A stretch of 64,000 nt of DNA from Leuctra nigra (Eukaryota; Arthropoda; Insecta; Plecoptera; Leuctridae). A program made the translations under genes and the position numbers. The notes under the pieces were generated by a model. That model was not told where the DNA came from. It did not search any database and was given only the letters and a program-made list of their open reading frames with translations. Position 1 is the first letter of the stretch. The number at the start of each line of letters is the position of its first letter. Of this stretch, positions 47,264 through 60,900 are shown piece after piece. The DNA lies in assembly GCA_934045905.1 (NCBI GenBank), contig OW203762.1, forward strand, positions 7,688,001 to 7,752,000, given 5' to 3'.

Positions 47264-48916
47264 AAAACATTTTTTGCGTAATGCGTTATGCGTTTTTAGT
47301 CAGCCGTGAATGGTTTCTGGACTTGTGATTGATTATAAGAAAAGGACGCGACTATTTTCACCGGTTGGTGAAAATAGCATTAGGTGAAAATAGCTTCAAA
47401 GGCTATTTTCACCGGTTGGTTAAAATAGCATCAGAGGCTATTTTCACCGTGTGGATTCTTTTTACTATGTGTTTATGATGAAGTTTATTACATTTCGATT
47501 TGAAATATCTTGTTGATTATTGATTATTCCCGAGTTTATTGCCTATTGTATGCGTCAGAGGCTGACAGTCTGTTTGTAACATAAGTGTTTATAAGTCGGT
47601 AAATTCGAAAAAAATTAAAAAATAATCTTTTATCTGCCCAATTATTTTGATGAATGTTATAAAAACTATTTTCTAGGCAATAACAAATGCAATTGGCAGT
47701 TAAATTGGTCAAAATAAGGTGAGTTTTGGGACAATGGCAGGGTCCAGATTCACAAATAGTATTATCGGTAGTTACGTATTATCCTTGATATTATCTTTTA
47801 TATAACGCACCCTTAGAATGCTATGGTTGTAACTCAAAAAATATAATTTTTGAGTTAGATACGTCAAAATATTCGTAATTGTTTGCTCTATTTTAGTAGA
47901 ATAAGGTTGTAACTCTAGTTCAATGTAGGCCGCTAGAGTGCGGCAAGTTCCCTTTTCATTTTGAAGAACATGCTGTTATTGTTCAGGAGAGTATGGTTGT
48001 AACTCGGAAAAAAGACTTATAGTTATTTCCCTCTTGCACTGAATATAGTCTGCAAAGTGAGATTTTCTTCAGTGTAAAACGGTCGTAACTCCTAGCTAAT
48101 GGGTAACCAGGGACTGGAACCGGAACCGGTACCGGAACCGAAAAGAACCGTTATTTTTATAGGAACCGGAACCGGAATCGGAACCCATATAAATTTTTTA
48201 GGTGGAACCGGAACAGGAACCATTATAATTTTAAATATTATTTGGGTTCAATAACGGTTCCATAAGGGTTCTTTAAATAATTAATTTCGTCGAATTTTTA
48301 CTTCATTTCGTTTCAAATCTGAAATGATTTAGTGCCATGTACAGTTTCTCAAATAAATGATCATCGAGTAAAATTAATGTTAGACATTGCTGAGCATGTA
48401 AGTTCCCAAGAGTCGAATTAAAAAAAATTATACACATTATTTTCTGAATTTGATGGAACCGATTAGAACCCTTATGGAACCGAAATGGAACCTTACCCCA
48501 CACATTAAGTTTGCAATCTACAAGAAACTATGAAAGTTATTCATTTACTTATAAGAAATCATGGGTCCCAAGTCCACTACAATATAATACTTTCTGCATT
48601 TGTGTTGGAAGAGAAGGGTCGTAAGTCAGAAAATAGCTATTATCTAGTGCATGAAGTCAAAAGTTTTAGTCGAGGCAATAACTCGGGAATAATCAATAAT
48701 GAATATGATTTTTAGAACCGAAATGTATTGTACAAATAAACTTCATCATAAACACATAGTTAAAAGCGTGTACACGGTGAAAATAGCCTCTGATGCTATT
48801 TTAACCAACCGGTGAAAATAGCCTTTGATGCTATTTTCACCGGTTGGTGAAAATAGTCACTCCGATAAGAAAAATACCGCAAAACGCAAAACTTAAAAAA
48901 ACTCTATGTGAACAGC
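47264..48916. mobile_element. Foldback element with GCTGTTCA ends and TTTTCACCGGTTGGTGAAAA hairpins
   Basis: About 200-bp inverted arms (47264-47490 and 48725-48916) begin and end with GCTGTTCA and its complement. They contain GCGTTATGCG-type repeats and several copies of the self-complementary CTATTTTCACCGGTTGG motif. The interior holds a loose tandem repeat of about 80-90 bp marked by GGTYGTAACTC (47825, 47905, 47995, 48081, with a variant near 48617) and a nested element at about 48106-48500. No transposase. The ends resemble hAT-type MITEs, but no 8-bp target duplication is evident. Confidence 0.7.
48106..48500. mobile_element. Nested GGAACC-rich element
   Basis: The left part is a run of GGAACCGGAACC repeats (48114-48190). 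The right part carries AGAACCCTTATGGAACCG (about 48463-48481), complementary to CGGTTCCATAAGGGTTCT (48255-48272). It interrupts the GGTYGTAACTC repeats of the enclosing foldback. Confidence 0.55.
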
Positions 48917-51259
48917 CCTACTATAATTAAAATTATCAAAGGTTGGTATCAAAAATTAGAATATTAGCAGCGGTCAAAGTTGTATTTCAAAACCTTATAC
49001 CTTATCCAACTACTTCGAATTCATCTCAGAATTTTGAAGCTAACAGTGCATAAATCTTCAACTAATCGATAAATAATTTGAGCAGTGCCAAAAAAGAAAG
49101 CAAAACAACACCGCATAAAATTACGCCAAAAAGTTTATTCAATCGCGTGATTCATTTTGTAAAAACAGTTACATTACTCATCGTGAGGAAGATTAAAAAT
49201 CAATTACCGACATTTCTTCTGACGTCTGCACAATCCAAATCAATTATTCTAAAACTGCGCGAACGAATTCGTTAGCCGAATGATTCTAATCTCTGAGCAA
49301 GTCACGATACTGACGGCGAGAAGTCCGCTATGAATCGCGATTGAAAACAAAGATGCGAGATAGAACAAAGATCTCTGATGTACCAATCTTCTCGGCAGAA
49401 GTTCGTGGCGGAAGAAAGACAGCAAGTTGCAAGACGATTAATGGACCTGCATCCCCCGCAGAGACGAGCTTTACAGATTGAAAAATCTTGGAGATAAAAC
49501 TAGTGCAAAACTAATACGTTTATAGATGATTTAGTTTGTGTTTCTTTCAGCTTTTTGTTATGTGTACTTTCAAAGAGCGAGTTCAAAGATTAAATAACAG
49601 TTTTCTAATTTGTCTTTTGTATACTAGAAAAATTATCCCTAGCACTTTTAAACAAGAACTATCGTCGCTTTATGTTATCAAAAGTAGAATTTAATGCGGT
49701 AATAGCTTATTATTGTTGGAGCGACGAAATTAAAAGAAATATAGGAAGACAAGACCACCAAGACAATTTCCAAAAATTATACCTAATTGTAATTTTTTTT
49801 ATTTTTAAAAATGGGTGTACATTCTACCCACATTTTGTGTTGACAATGTATTTCATATTTTGATCTAAGTATAACAACTGACCGTTATTTATTGTTCAGA
49901 AAAATCTACAAGCTTTTTTAAACGGAGTGTTACTCGAAAAGCTCCGGACAAACCGAAACTTCTGCACCAGTAGGAAGGTTACGTTTGGCTCATATTTTAG
50001 AACCTTTGATACAAAATGTCAACCAAAACAAATTTTAGCCGTTTCTCGCCTATGGCTGCCATCCCCACCTATCGCCCAGAGTCAATTATTATATTAAACT
50101 ACTAAAATCTATTTAAAGCTCAGTATTTGAAAAAGCGATAGATACTTTCAACTATCTAGTTTTGATTCTAGAATTAATTCTAGAATAAATTCTTGAAGAG
50201 CACATTTAGAATGATGAGAAATGTAGATATCAATTTCGTGGTTCTTCTAAAATCGAATATAACTTGATTCAAAATTGTAGGAGCTCATATGCAATTACAC
50301 ATTATTTAAAGACTATTCTCTTCCAAAAGAAAGACCGTACACCATGAATATGAACTGTTTTGTGTATACTCTTTCCCCATAAAATGAAAGTCAATACGTC
50401 TAGCAGAGAATCTCATTCTCCTTCTAGGTGCGAGCAATCTCGCAGGAGCCGAAACTCTCAGATAATAAAAGCTTCATACAAACTTAGCTATTCATTTGCT
50501 GCACTCTTGTGTAATATGTAGAACAGGATCGATGCCTCGAGGCCGATGTAGGCTCACAACCACTCAAAGGCACTCGCAAAACTAGCAATATTCTCGCAGA
50601 AATGCGCGGAATGCCAATGAGAACAAAGGAATAATGATTCGGGGATGGAGATAAAGTGTGGGTTTTGATGAATAATTGAGGAAATGTTGAGCTTGTAATC
50701 TTGTAGCTAACCAATGAAGTGTACACTTTGATAACGCGAGGAAAGTGAGAGTCTTGGGAAACTTCGACGAAACTCTCAATTTCCAGCGGATGAAGCGAGA
50801 CTCTGTTTCATGTTATGTTAAATTACGTAGACGAGATCTTGGCTCAAAGTAAGACTTGTAGTTTCCAACTTAGCGATACAAATATATGTTTCTGTAACGT
50901 CATACAAGGTTTATATGGACAAATTGTTTATGATTTTCTTATTATTCTTGATCAATGTATGTAGCTATAGCAAGAGCTGGGATACTATCCACCTATATTC
51001 AACAAGCAAATAACAGCCAACTAACTTATTAACAGCAACTATACGACTACCAGGGACTTCTCGTGAACATTCGATTTCAGAATAATGTTTGAGATGTGCC
51101 TTAAAACGATGTGGCATTTTGTGAGATGAATAGTTTTCAAGAAATCGATTTACAGAATATTGATGTTTCTAATTCTAAATCTGTAAAATCGATATTAACG
51201 TCATAATTTGCTATTGTCATGACAACAAAGTTTCACCATAGTAACATTGTTTTGGGTAC
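48917..51259. other. Unassigned AT-rich DNA
   Basis: No supported feature. Open frames at 49078-49275 and 50484-50779 have no family motifs. Confidence 0.4.
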
Positions 51260-53480
51260 ATCTAGTGAAGCGGTCGCTCCACGCCAGCCAAGTCGTACGG
51301 CGCGCACTCTCATATACTTTTACTGTAAACATCAAAGTGGCATTTTCGGCCTACTGGATCATAAAATTGGGAAATCTCACATTGTTACAAAATATCTTAA
51401 TTTCGAGCTATGGCCCACCCCACCACATATACCAAATTTGGGAACAATAGGTTACGCCGCTTGCGAGCTAGAGGACCGTGAAAATCGTGTTTTAGGGCGG
51501 TTTTCAGTAATCTCAGTAGTAGTAGGCTGGAGCTAGAATCCGGTAAACAGGCCACAGCCTAAAAGGCTGAACCAATTGATCTCAAATTTTTACCACGTGT
51601 GCACTTTTGGCGTCTGATTTTCCCTCCCCCCCTTGACTTTTTTGTGCCGCCATTTTGAAACCGGAAGTGACATCATATCTCGACAACTGCTAAACCGATT
51701 GGAACGAAAATAGCACCAAACGATTCGGACGCTCAACTATATGTATTATCAATAGCAACAGACTAAACTTTATGTTAACGAAACCGGAAATGACGTCATG
51801 AAATTTGCAATACATCGATTGGCATTTCGGCAACAAATTTGATCCGATTATTTTGATATTTATGTAACGTATGTACTTTTGATATCTGATTTGACTTGTT
51901 ATAAAACCAACCGGAAGCCGCCATTTCGAACCCGGAAGTGACATCATATCTCAATAACGGCTAAATAGATTTGAACGAAACCAGCGCTAAGCAATTTACA
52001 CGGTCAACTTCATGTATTATCATCAATAATATTTGCAGTTTACCAAACCGAAACCGGAAATGACGTCACATATTTAAAAATCTTACAAATTTACATTTTG
52101 ATGCAATACATATACTATTTGAGACAGATTATAATAAAATGTTATCATGTTTAAATTATAATTCAAGGGGTCAGTGATTTCAGCAGCCATTTTGACACAG
52201 GAAGTTACGTCATATCTCGAAAACTGGTTGACATATCGGTATGAAACTAGCGCCAAACGATTCGGAAGGCCATCTCTATGGAATAGGAACAGTCAAACAA
52301 TAATTTTCCTATTTATGAGACCGGAAATGAAGTCATTCAAATTTATTGAGCGAGCGAAGCGAGCGTCTCCTTTTGGCTCTTTTGGCACGGACCTCTGTTT
52401 TTTTTGTTTTTTTTCTGTTACTGACGATATACAAGTCACAGTTTTTCTTCGATCAAGCTGAAAATTTGCACACATGTAATGACCATTTCCGGGCGTTGCA
52501 GACCCTAATTTTTTTGAAATCCCCTGATTGGTTCAAATTTTAAAAAAATTATCTTTCGATTGGTTGGTTTGATCAATTTGAAATTTAGCAAAGTCATTGC
52601 AACCAACATTGTACTCAACCATAATAAATTTCAGCCAAATTCTCCCATTGGTTCAAATTTGAAACCATTTTTCCTGTGATTTTTGAAATTTAAACTAGAA
52701 CCGATTGACCGACCAACTAAAAACCTTGCATGGTCATTGGTACCATCATTTAAGGTATTTTTGCCAATTTTCAGTCAAATCTGACGTTATTCTCAAAAGT
52801 TTTTGTAATTTTAGCGACATTTTGCGTGTTGGCTGTCAAATTCACGGCGACTTCGAATCTTCAGTTCAAGGCAAGGAAGTTAGAGCAGAAGTTTCAAACG
52901 AAATGAAACTAATAATGACCGTTCAACAGATTGATCTGATATTGTGTACACACTAATATTATATGATTTGAGTGGTCCCAGGTATATTTTTTTAAGAGAT
53001 CCTGTGATTTTTGAATATTAACAAGGAACAGTTCAATCATAAAGGTTGATACTAACATTTTAGGAATATTTAGAGATTTTTATTCAAGTCTGACGAAATT
53101 CAAGAATTATTGGCTTTTAATGATATTTTCGATAGACAGAATTTCGGTTCGAGGTGTTCTGCGTATCCGTGCTCGCTCATCAACGCGTTACTCAGAGCGT
53201 TTTCCTAGTTAATTATTATAATCCCATACAACAAATACATATTCAGAAAGTAAAAATTGATACATATCATTTATAGTTATAAATTCTATGTGGCAGTGCA
53301 GAAAGTTCAGCAGCCATTTTGAAAACCGAAGTGTTGCCTTATCTCGGAACTTGGTTGACCGATTGGAATGAAACCTGTGCTTCATGAAAATAGCTAAATT
53401 GTAAATGGTGATATTTTTTAAGGATTTAGTATTTGTTCATTCGATTGTCACAAGCTGTAAGAATAAACTAAAAAAAGGAG
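51260..53480 (-). mobile_element. CRE-ETS (CTAGAT) Helitron-like family, copy R, interrupted by a HINE-like element
   Basis: Reverse complement of the block at 35612-36836. The minus-strand 3' end is at 51260 (hairpin with one mismatch, then CTAGAT). CRE-ETS motifs are present but decayed: CCGGAAGTGACATCAT at 51661 and 51931, CCGGAAATGACGTCA at 51784 and 52053, and weaker copies near 52198, 52321 and 53325. GCCGCCATTTT precedes several. A full HINE-like element is inserted at 52345-53208. Confidence 0.7.
52345..53208 (+). mobile_element. Helitron/HINE-like element (GAGCGAGC family), copy 7, full length, nested
   Basis: Starts ATTGAGCGAGCGAAGCG, ends GCGTTTTCCTAG and is followed by T. Very close to 33084-33991. 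Its insertion inside the CRE-ETS element shows that this family was active after that element had settled. Confidence 0.75.
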
Positions 53481-53485
53481 TGATA

Positions 53486-53888
53486 TCCCCATAAAAAACA
53501 CTTCGTGTAAAAATAACAGCCAAGTCTCTTCAACTAAAAACAATAATATGAAATCTAAAAATTCTGCACTGAAAAGTAGTGATATCAAAAAATGAGCCAA
53601 GTCAAAACTTTATTTGAAAATCAAAAAATACTTGGCGCATCGTTTTTTTAGGGCATTATAGGTATACTATGTATATGTATATTTGGTGTATATTTTATAA
53701 TTGGCCTATACTACCAAGCTATTTATATACACGATGCGCCAAGTATTTTTTGATTTTCAAATAAAGTTTTGACTTGGCTAATTTTTTGATATCACTACTT
53801 TTCATTGCAGAATTTTTAGATTTCATATTATTTTTTTTAGTTGAAGAGACTTGGCTGTTATTTTTACACGAAGTGTTTTTTATGGGGA
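53486..53888. mobile_element. TA-flanked MITE, copy B
   Basis: Arms about 53486-53646 and 53731-53888, TCCCCATAAAAAACACTTCG-type ends, TA on both sides (53484-53485 and 53889-53890). Related to copy A (34481-35609) in the arms (CAGCCAAGTCTCTT, CTTGGCGCATCGTTTTTTTA) but with a much shorter loop of about 85 bp. Confidence 0.8.
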
Positions 53889-53890
53889 TA

Positions 53891-54615
53891 GAAATGACAT
53901 CACAATTATAAAATACATTATTCACTCCCTTTTACCGACAATGGTCCCATAACATAAGAATTTAATTTTAATATATACATTTTAAATTTAGCGGGTGAGC
54001 TGTGTTTTCATTATTTTGTTTGTGTTGAATTTACAAAGAAATTTCATAAAAATTCCTCATTCCCTGCAATTTTCAAATACATGCATTTTCTTGTAAGATT
54101 CATACTCTACTATAGTGTTATTAGGATCGTATAACTGCAGATATCATAAAATGTAGTTTACCTCTCCCATCTGGAGGTTATGTTGTGATGCAATAACAAT
54201 TACGTTTTATTTGTAGACTGCTTTGAACTGTTAGTACAGCTAATGCACTTATATATAACACTTTCGGGAATAGAACTTCAGGTCACCAGAGTAAAGCTTT
54301 GTATATCTCCACTTTTTCCAGAAGTGCGATTAAACTCTTATATGGAAGCGCTGTAACAGCAGTTTATTTTTTACTTTTTAATTACAAACTAAATACAGCG
54401 ACCTAATTTGTTTTATTCGTAATTCTGCAGCAGTAAAATATACTTAGGTATTAATACATAATTACACCTGGTTTCATTTGATATCACAAAGTTAAATTAG
54501 GTACAACAAAACGTTTAAAGAAATTATATAAAACGCGATTTGTGGCAAAATAGTTCAATGCAAAACTAACTTTTATATTCGAAGAATAATTTCTCTTCAA
54601 AATAACCACGGTCGC
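53891..54615. other. Unassigned AT-rich DNA
   Basis: No supported feature. Confidence 0.4.
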
Positions 54616-54624
54616 ATGATTTTC

Positions 54625-55172
<548 letters not shown>

Positions 55173-55355
55173 GAAGATAGTTCAGAAGGGACTATGAGAT
55201 GAGGCGGTCGTGGCTTATTAGTAGAGAACCTTCCCATCATTTTCCTCTCGACTGAAGAAAATCGCGCGATAAACTTCAGGCCACTGGATTCGAAGCTGGG
55301 GCCGCCGAGGTGAAATCCAGAGAGTTTAACTGGAGTCAACTTTCTCCGTATCTTC
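55173..55355 (-). mobile_element. tRNA-derived SINE copy with expanded tail repeat
   Basis: Minus strand: a B-box-like GCTTCGAATCC (one mismatch), then the family body AATGATGGGAAGGTTCTCTACTAATAAGCCA, matching 31970-32035, then CATC repeats. Where the copy at 31895-32140 has a short GATGAT segment, this copy runs into the 550-bp microsatellite. Confidence 0.65.
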
Positions 55356-56553
55356 AAAGAAGAGAGCAAACTTGAATGATACAAAATGTGAGTTTTAAAG
55401 GGACACAATGTCACCCGTTTGCGGCTTATTTGCGTCTCTCTGATAGCGAATTTTCATCTGACGTCACAGCTGTGGGTCAAAAGATCAGAACCGGACTGGA
55501 GGGCGTCTGATTCTATTTTTGTATCTATTACAATGATATTTGGCTTCCACTGAAACAACAATTGTGCAGTTGCAGTTGTCATTTAAATAATATAACATTT
55601 ATTTTCAATTGATTTGAATTGATTATTGTGTTACTATTTACACTAACTTCAAGTAAACTGAGGAATCAGCAACAGCATAGCAACCAGGGCGACGCAACCG
55701 CCCTATACTGAAAGTGCCACATGCCACGTGGAAGCGGATACATTCCCACTCCCCGCTCCCTGTTCCCAGTGTCATACACGCGTGCGATAAAGCAGACGAC
55801 AATGTGCAGGAGGCCGATAACACGTCATAAATACCACGCCCACAGAGCACAAGAGAAACAACAGATAAACAACAAGAGAATAAGAAGTTCTCAAGAGAAA
55901 ACTACACGAAAATGTTTACTTTCAGAAAACATATGTAAGTAGAAATGTTGAAGAGAGATTTGAAATCGGATTTGAAAGATTTCATAAAGCAACATGCATG
56001 ACCGTTGCATTGAGAGATGAATTTTATTTTATTTTACTTTTTTGTCTCGTTTCTTCGACATCACTCTGAGGTTTTTCCTCTGGATAGGAACTGATTTACC
56101 GCGAGGAGTGACGTGCCATTGTGGATGTTGTATTTTATTCGTTGAGTAGAAAAGTCAATTGAAACTTTGAGAGTGAGATTTAGACGAACGTCTTCTGTCT
56201 GCCAAAAAGTTACTAGAAATTGTTATCTCCATTCACATTCTGTATGTGGGTAATATGTAGATGAATTTTATCATTTCAATCGATGTGATTTGGGAACGTT
56301 TGCATCGTGATTTCAAATATTACAATTGGTGGCAGCTGATGGATATTTACGTGTTAAATCCCTCCGCTGCTACCATTTGTGATATAAAGAAGGCAATGCC
56401 GTTTTCGAATTTCTTAGTATTGTACAATGAATAATATCAAATAGCCACGAGAAATTACTAAAACTACATCGTACAAAACTCAAATCATCTTTTGGAATAT
56501 AAGAAATAAATTAGTAAGTAAATTGTCAAAAGGTATACGCTTTAGGTTCAATA
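55356..56553. other. Unassigned DNA
   Basis: No supported gene. A less AT-rich patch lies at about 55685-55850, and an ATTGGTGGCAGCTGATGG sequence at about 56325 resembles an LTR primer-binding site without supporting LTRs. Confidence 0.35.
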
Positions 56554-57752
56554 ATTGAGCGAGCGAAGAGAGATTCTCCTTTTGGCTCATTTGGCACGGA
56601 CTTCTGTTTTTTTATTTTGTTTTTTTGTTTTTTTTTTGTTTTTTTTCTGCTAGGTGAGGCTATACAGGTCACAGTTTTTCTTCGATCGAGCTGAAATTTT
56701 GCACACCATGAACGGACCATTTCTGGGCGTTGCAGGCCCTTTTTTTTAAATCCACTGATTGGTTCATATTTAAAAAAAATATCTTTCGATTGGTTGGTTC
56801 GATCAATTTGAAATTTGACAAGTTATTATCACCAACAATGTTCCCAATCTTACAAAGTTTCAGCCAAATCCTCCCATTGGTTAAAATTTAAAAAAAAATC
56901 TTTCATGGGATTTTTGAAATTTAAACTAGAACAGTTTGACCGATCAACTTAAAATTGCATGGTCTTTGGGACCAACATTATCTGTATTTTTGACAATTTT
57001 CAGACTAATCTGTGTTTAAATCCAAAAGTTATTGACAGTTTTCGGACATTTTGCGTGTTGGCTGTTAAATTCTCGTAAATATTTTGATCACGGCAACATA
57101 GAGCTTCTGTTCCAAGGTAGTTAGAGCAACAACTTTCAAACGCATAGAAACTGATATGACCATTCAACAGATCGATCTAATATTGTGTAAACATATAATA
57201 TCATGAGTATTCCCACAAATAAGTGATACGTGATGGAGCCACTTCTGGCAAGATGGCTACTATCAGGTCCACATATTAATTTGTTTGTTTTTACATTTCG
57301 TGTTTCCATAAAGCAGTGAAAAAACAAAAAACAAATGAAATTTATATTTAGCTATACATTTACTTTCTTGGCCATAACAAACAACTATATCAAATATTTT
57401 TATTTATATTTATGCAAATGCGCCCTTGATAGCCGCCATTTACCTAGTACCACAAAATCCTCCAGAGGTCAGTTGTGTTCGTTATTTTCTCGAATAGTCC
57501 AGGTATATTTTTTAACGAGATCCTGTGATTTTTTAAAATTAACAAGGAACCGTTTGATCGATCAACTTACAACTTTGCATGGTTATTGGGACCAATATTT
57601 TAGTAATTTTTAAAGATTTGCATACAAGTCTGTGACGAAATTCAAGAATTATTGGCTTGTAAGAAAATTTACGATAGACAGAATTTCGGTTCAAGGTGTT
57701 GCGCGTATATCCGTGCTCGCTCATCAACGCGTTACACAGAGCGTTTTCCTAG
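56554..57752 (+). mobile_element. Helitron/HINE-like element (GAGCGAGC family), copy 8, with internal insertion
   Basis: Starts ATTGAGCGAGCGAAGAG, ends GCGTTTTCCTAG and is followed by T. It is about 300 bp longer than the other full copies because of an extra segment between about 57205 and 57497, placed between two phrases that are adjacent in 33084-33991. Confidence 0.75.
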
Positions 57753-57991
57753 TGTACCTACATGAAATATCGTTTTCTACAATCTACGAAAGAGGATGCA
57801 ATTAAAAAAAGGAGTAAACATTGTGAAGTTGCAAAGACATATTGTTCACGGTTTCTTTATTCTTTTTAATTCACGAATAAACTTAATTAATTAAACATAC
57901 CTACTAATAAATAGTTGACACTTATAATCTGTTCTGTTCGTCACAATTTAATCAATAGTATAAAATGTAATGAAGATATTTGAGCAGTGTA

Positions 57992-60900
57992 GATAACTGT
58001 AAACAACGCGCAGAGTGCAGCACTATCCACTGCAATGACTCTGATGAGCTGCAATATTCCCTGTTGATAACTGTTGGCTGTAAACAACGCGCAGAGTGCA
58101 GCACTATCCACTGCACACTGACTCTGATGAGCTGCAATATTCCCTGTTGATAACTGTTGGCTGTAAACAACGTGCAGAGTGCAGCACTATCCACTGCACA
58201 ATGACTCTGATGAGCTGCAATATTCCCTGTTGATAACTGTTGGCTGTAAACAACGCGCAGAGTGCAGCACTATCCACTGCAATGACTCTGATGAGCTGCA
58301 ATATTCCCTGTTGATAACTGTTGGCTGTAAACAACGTGCAGAGTGCAGCACTATCCACTGCACAATGACTCTGATGAGCAGCAATATTCTCTGTTGATAA
58401 CTGTTGGCTGTAAACAACGTGCAGAGTGCAGCACTATCCACTGCAATGACTCTGATGAGCTGCAATATTCCCTGTTGATAACTGTTGGCTGTAAACAACG
58501 TGCAGAGTGCAGCACTATCCACTGCAATGACTCTGATGAGCTGCAATATTCCCTGTTGATAACTGTTGGCTGTAAACAACGTGCAGAGTGCAGCACTATC
58601 CACTGCACAATGACTCTGATGAGCTGCAATATTCCCTGTTGATAACTGTAAACAACGTGCAGAGTGCAGCACTATCCACTGCACAATGACTCTGATGAGC
58701 TGCAATATTCCCTGTTGATAACTGTTGGCTGTAAACAACGTGCAGAGTGCAGCACTATCCACTGCAATGACTCTGATGAGCTGCAATATTCCCTGTTGAT
58801 AACTGTTGGCTGTAAACAACGTGCAGAGTGCAGCACTATCCACTGCACAATGACTCTGATGAGCTGCAATATTCCCTGTTGATAACTGTTGGCTGTAAAC
58901 AACGTGCAGAGTGCAGCACTATCCACTGCAATGACTCTGATGAGCTGCAATATTCTCTGTTGATAACTGTTGGCTGTAAACAACGTGCAGAGTGCAGCAC
59001 TATCCACTGCACAATGACTCTGATGAGCAGCAATATTCCCTGTTGATAACTGTTGGCTGTAAACAACGTGCAGAGTGCAGCACTATCCACTGCAATGACT
59101 CTGATGAGCTGCAATATTCCCTGTTGATAACTGTTAGCTGTAAACAACGTGCAGAGTGCAGCACTATCCACTGCAATGACTCTGATGAGCTGCAATATTC
59201 CCTGTTGAGTGCAGCACTATCCACTGCAATGACTCTGATGAGCTGCAATATTCCCTGTTGATAACTGTTGGCTGTAAACAACGTGCAGAGTGCAGCACTA
59301 TCCACTGCAATGACTCTGATGAGCAGCAATATTCCCTGTTGATAACTGTTGGCTGTAAACAACGTGCAGAGTGCAGCACTATCCACTGCAATGACTCTGA
59401 TGAGCTGCAATATTCTCTGTTGATAACTGTTGGCTGTAAACAACGCGCAGAGTGCAGCACTATCCACTGCAATGACTCTGATGAGCTGCAATATTCCCTG
59501 TTGATAACTGTTGGCTGTAAACAACGCGCAGAGTGCAGCACTATCCACTGCACAATGACTCTGATGAGCTGCAATATTCCCCGTTGATAACTGTTGGCTG
59601 TAAACAACGCGCAGAGTGCAGCACTATCCACTGCAATGACTCTGATGAGCTGCAATATTCCCTGTTGATAACTGTTGGCTGTAAACAACGCGCAGAGTGC
59701 AGCACTATCCACTGCACAATGACTCTGATGAGCTGCAATATTCCCTGTTGATAACTGTTGGCTGTAAACAACGCGCAGAGTGCAGCACTATCCACTGCAA
59801 TGACTCTGATGAGCTGCAATATTCCCTGTTGATAACTGTTGGCTGTAAACAACGTGCAGAGTGCAGAACTATCCACTGCACAATGACTCTGATGAGCTGC
59901 AATATTCCCTGTTGATAACTGTTGGCTGTAAACAACGCGCAGAGTGCAGCACTATCCACTGCAATGACTCTGATGAGCTGCAATATTCCCTGTTGATAAC
60001 TGTTGGCTGTAAACAACGTGCAGAGTGCAGCACTATCCACTGCAATGACTCTGATGAGCTGCAATATTCCCTGTTGATAACTGTTGGCTGTAAACAACGC
60101 GCAGAGTGCAGCACTATCCACTGCAATGACTCTGATGTGCTGCAATATTCCCTGTTGATAACTGTTGGCTGTAAACAACGTGCAGAGTGCAGCACTATCC
60201 ACTGCAATGACTCTGATGAGCTGCAATATTCCCTGTTGATAACTGTTGGCTGTAAACAACGCGCAGAGTGCAGCACTATCCACTGCACAATGACTCTGAT
60301 GAGCTGCAATATTCCCTGTTGATAACTGTTGGCTGTAAACAACGTGCAGAGTGCAGCACTATCCACTGCAATGACTCTGATGAGCTGCAATATTCCCTGT
60401 TGATAACTGTTGGCTGTAAACAACGCGCAGAGTGCAGCACTATCCACTGCAATGACTCTGATGAGCTGCAATATTCCCTGTTGATAACTGTTGGCTGTAA
60501 ACAACGTGCAGAGTGCAGCACTATCCACTGCAATGACTCTGATGAGCTGCAATATTCCCTGTTGATAACTGTTGGCTGTAAACAACGTGCAGAGTGCAGC
60601 ACTATCCACTGCACAATGACTCTGATGAGCTGCAATATTCCCTGTTGATAACTGTTGGCTGTAAACAACGTGCAGAGTGCAGCACTATCCACTGCACAAT
60701 GACTCTGATGAGCTGCAATATTCTCTGTTGATAACTGTTGGCTGTAAACAACGTGCAGAGTGCAGCACTGTCCACTGCAATGACTCTGATGAGCTGCAAT
60801 ATTCCCTGTTGATAACTGTTGGCTGTAAACAACGTGAAGAGTGCAGCACCATCCACTGCAATGACTCTGATGAGCTGCAATATTCCCTGTTGATAACTGT

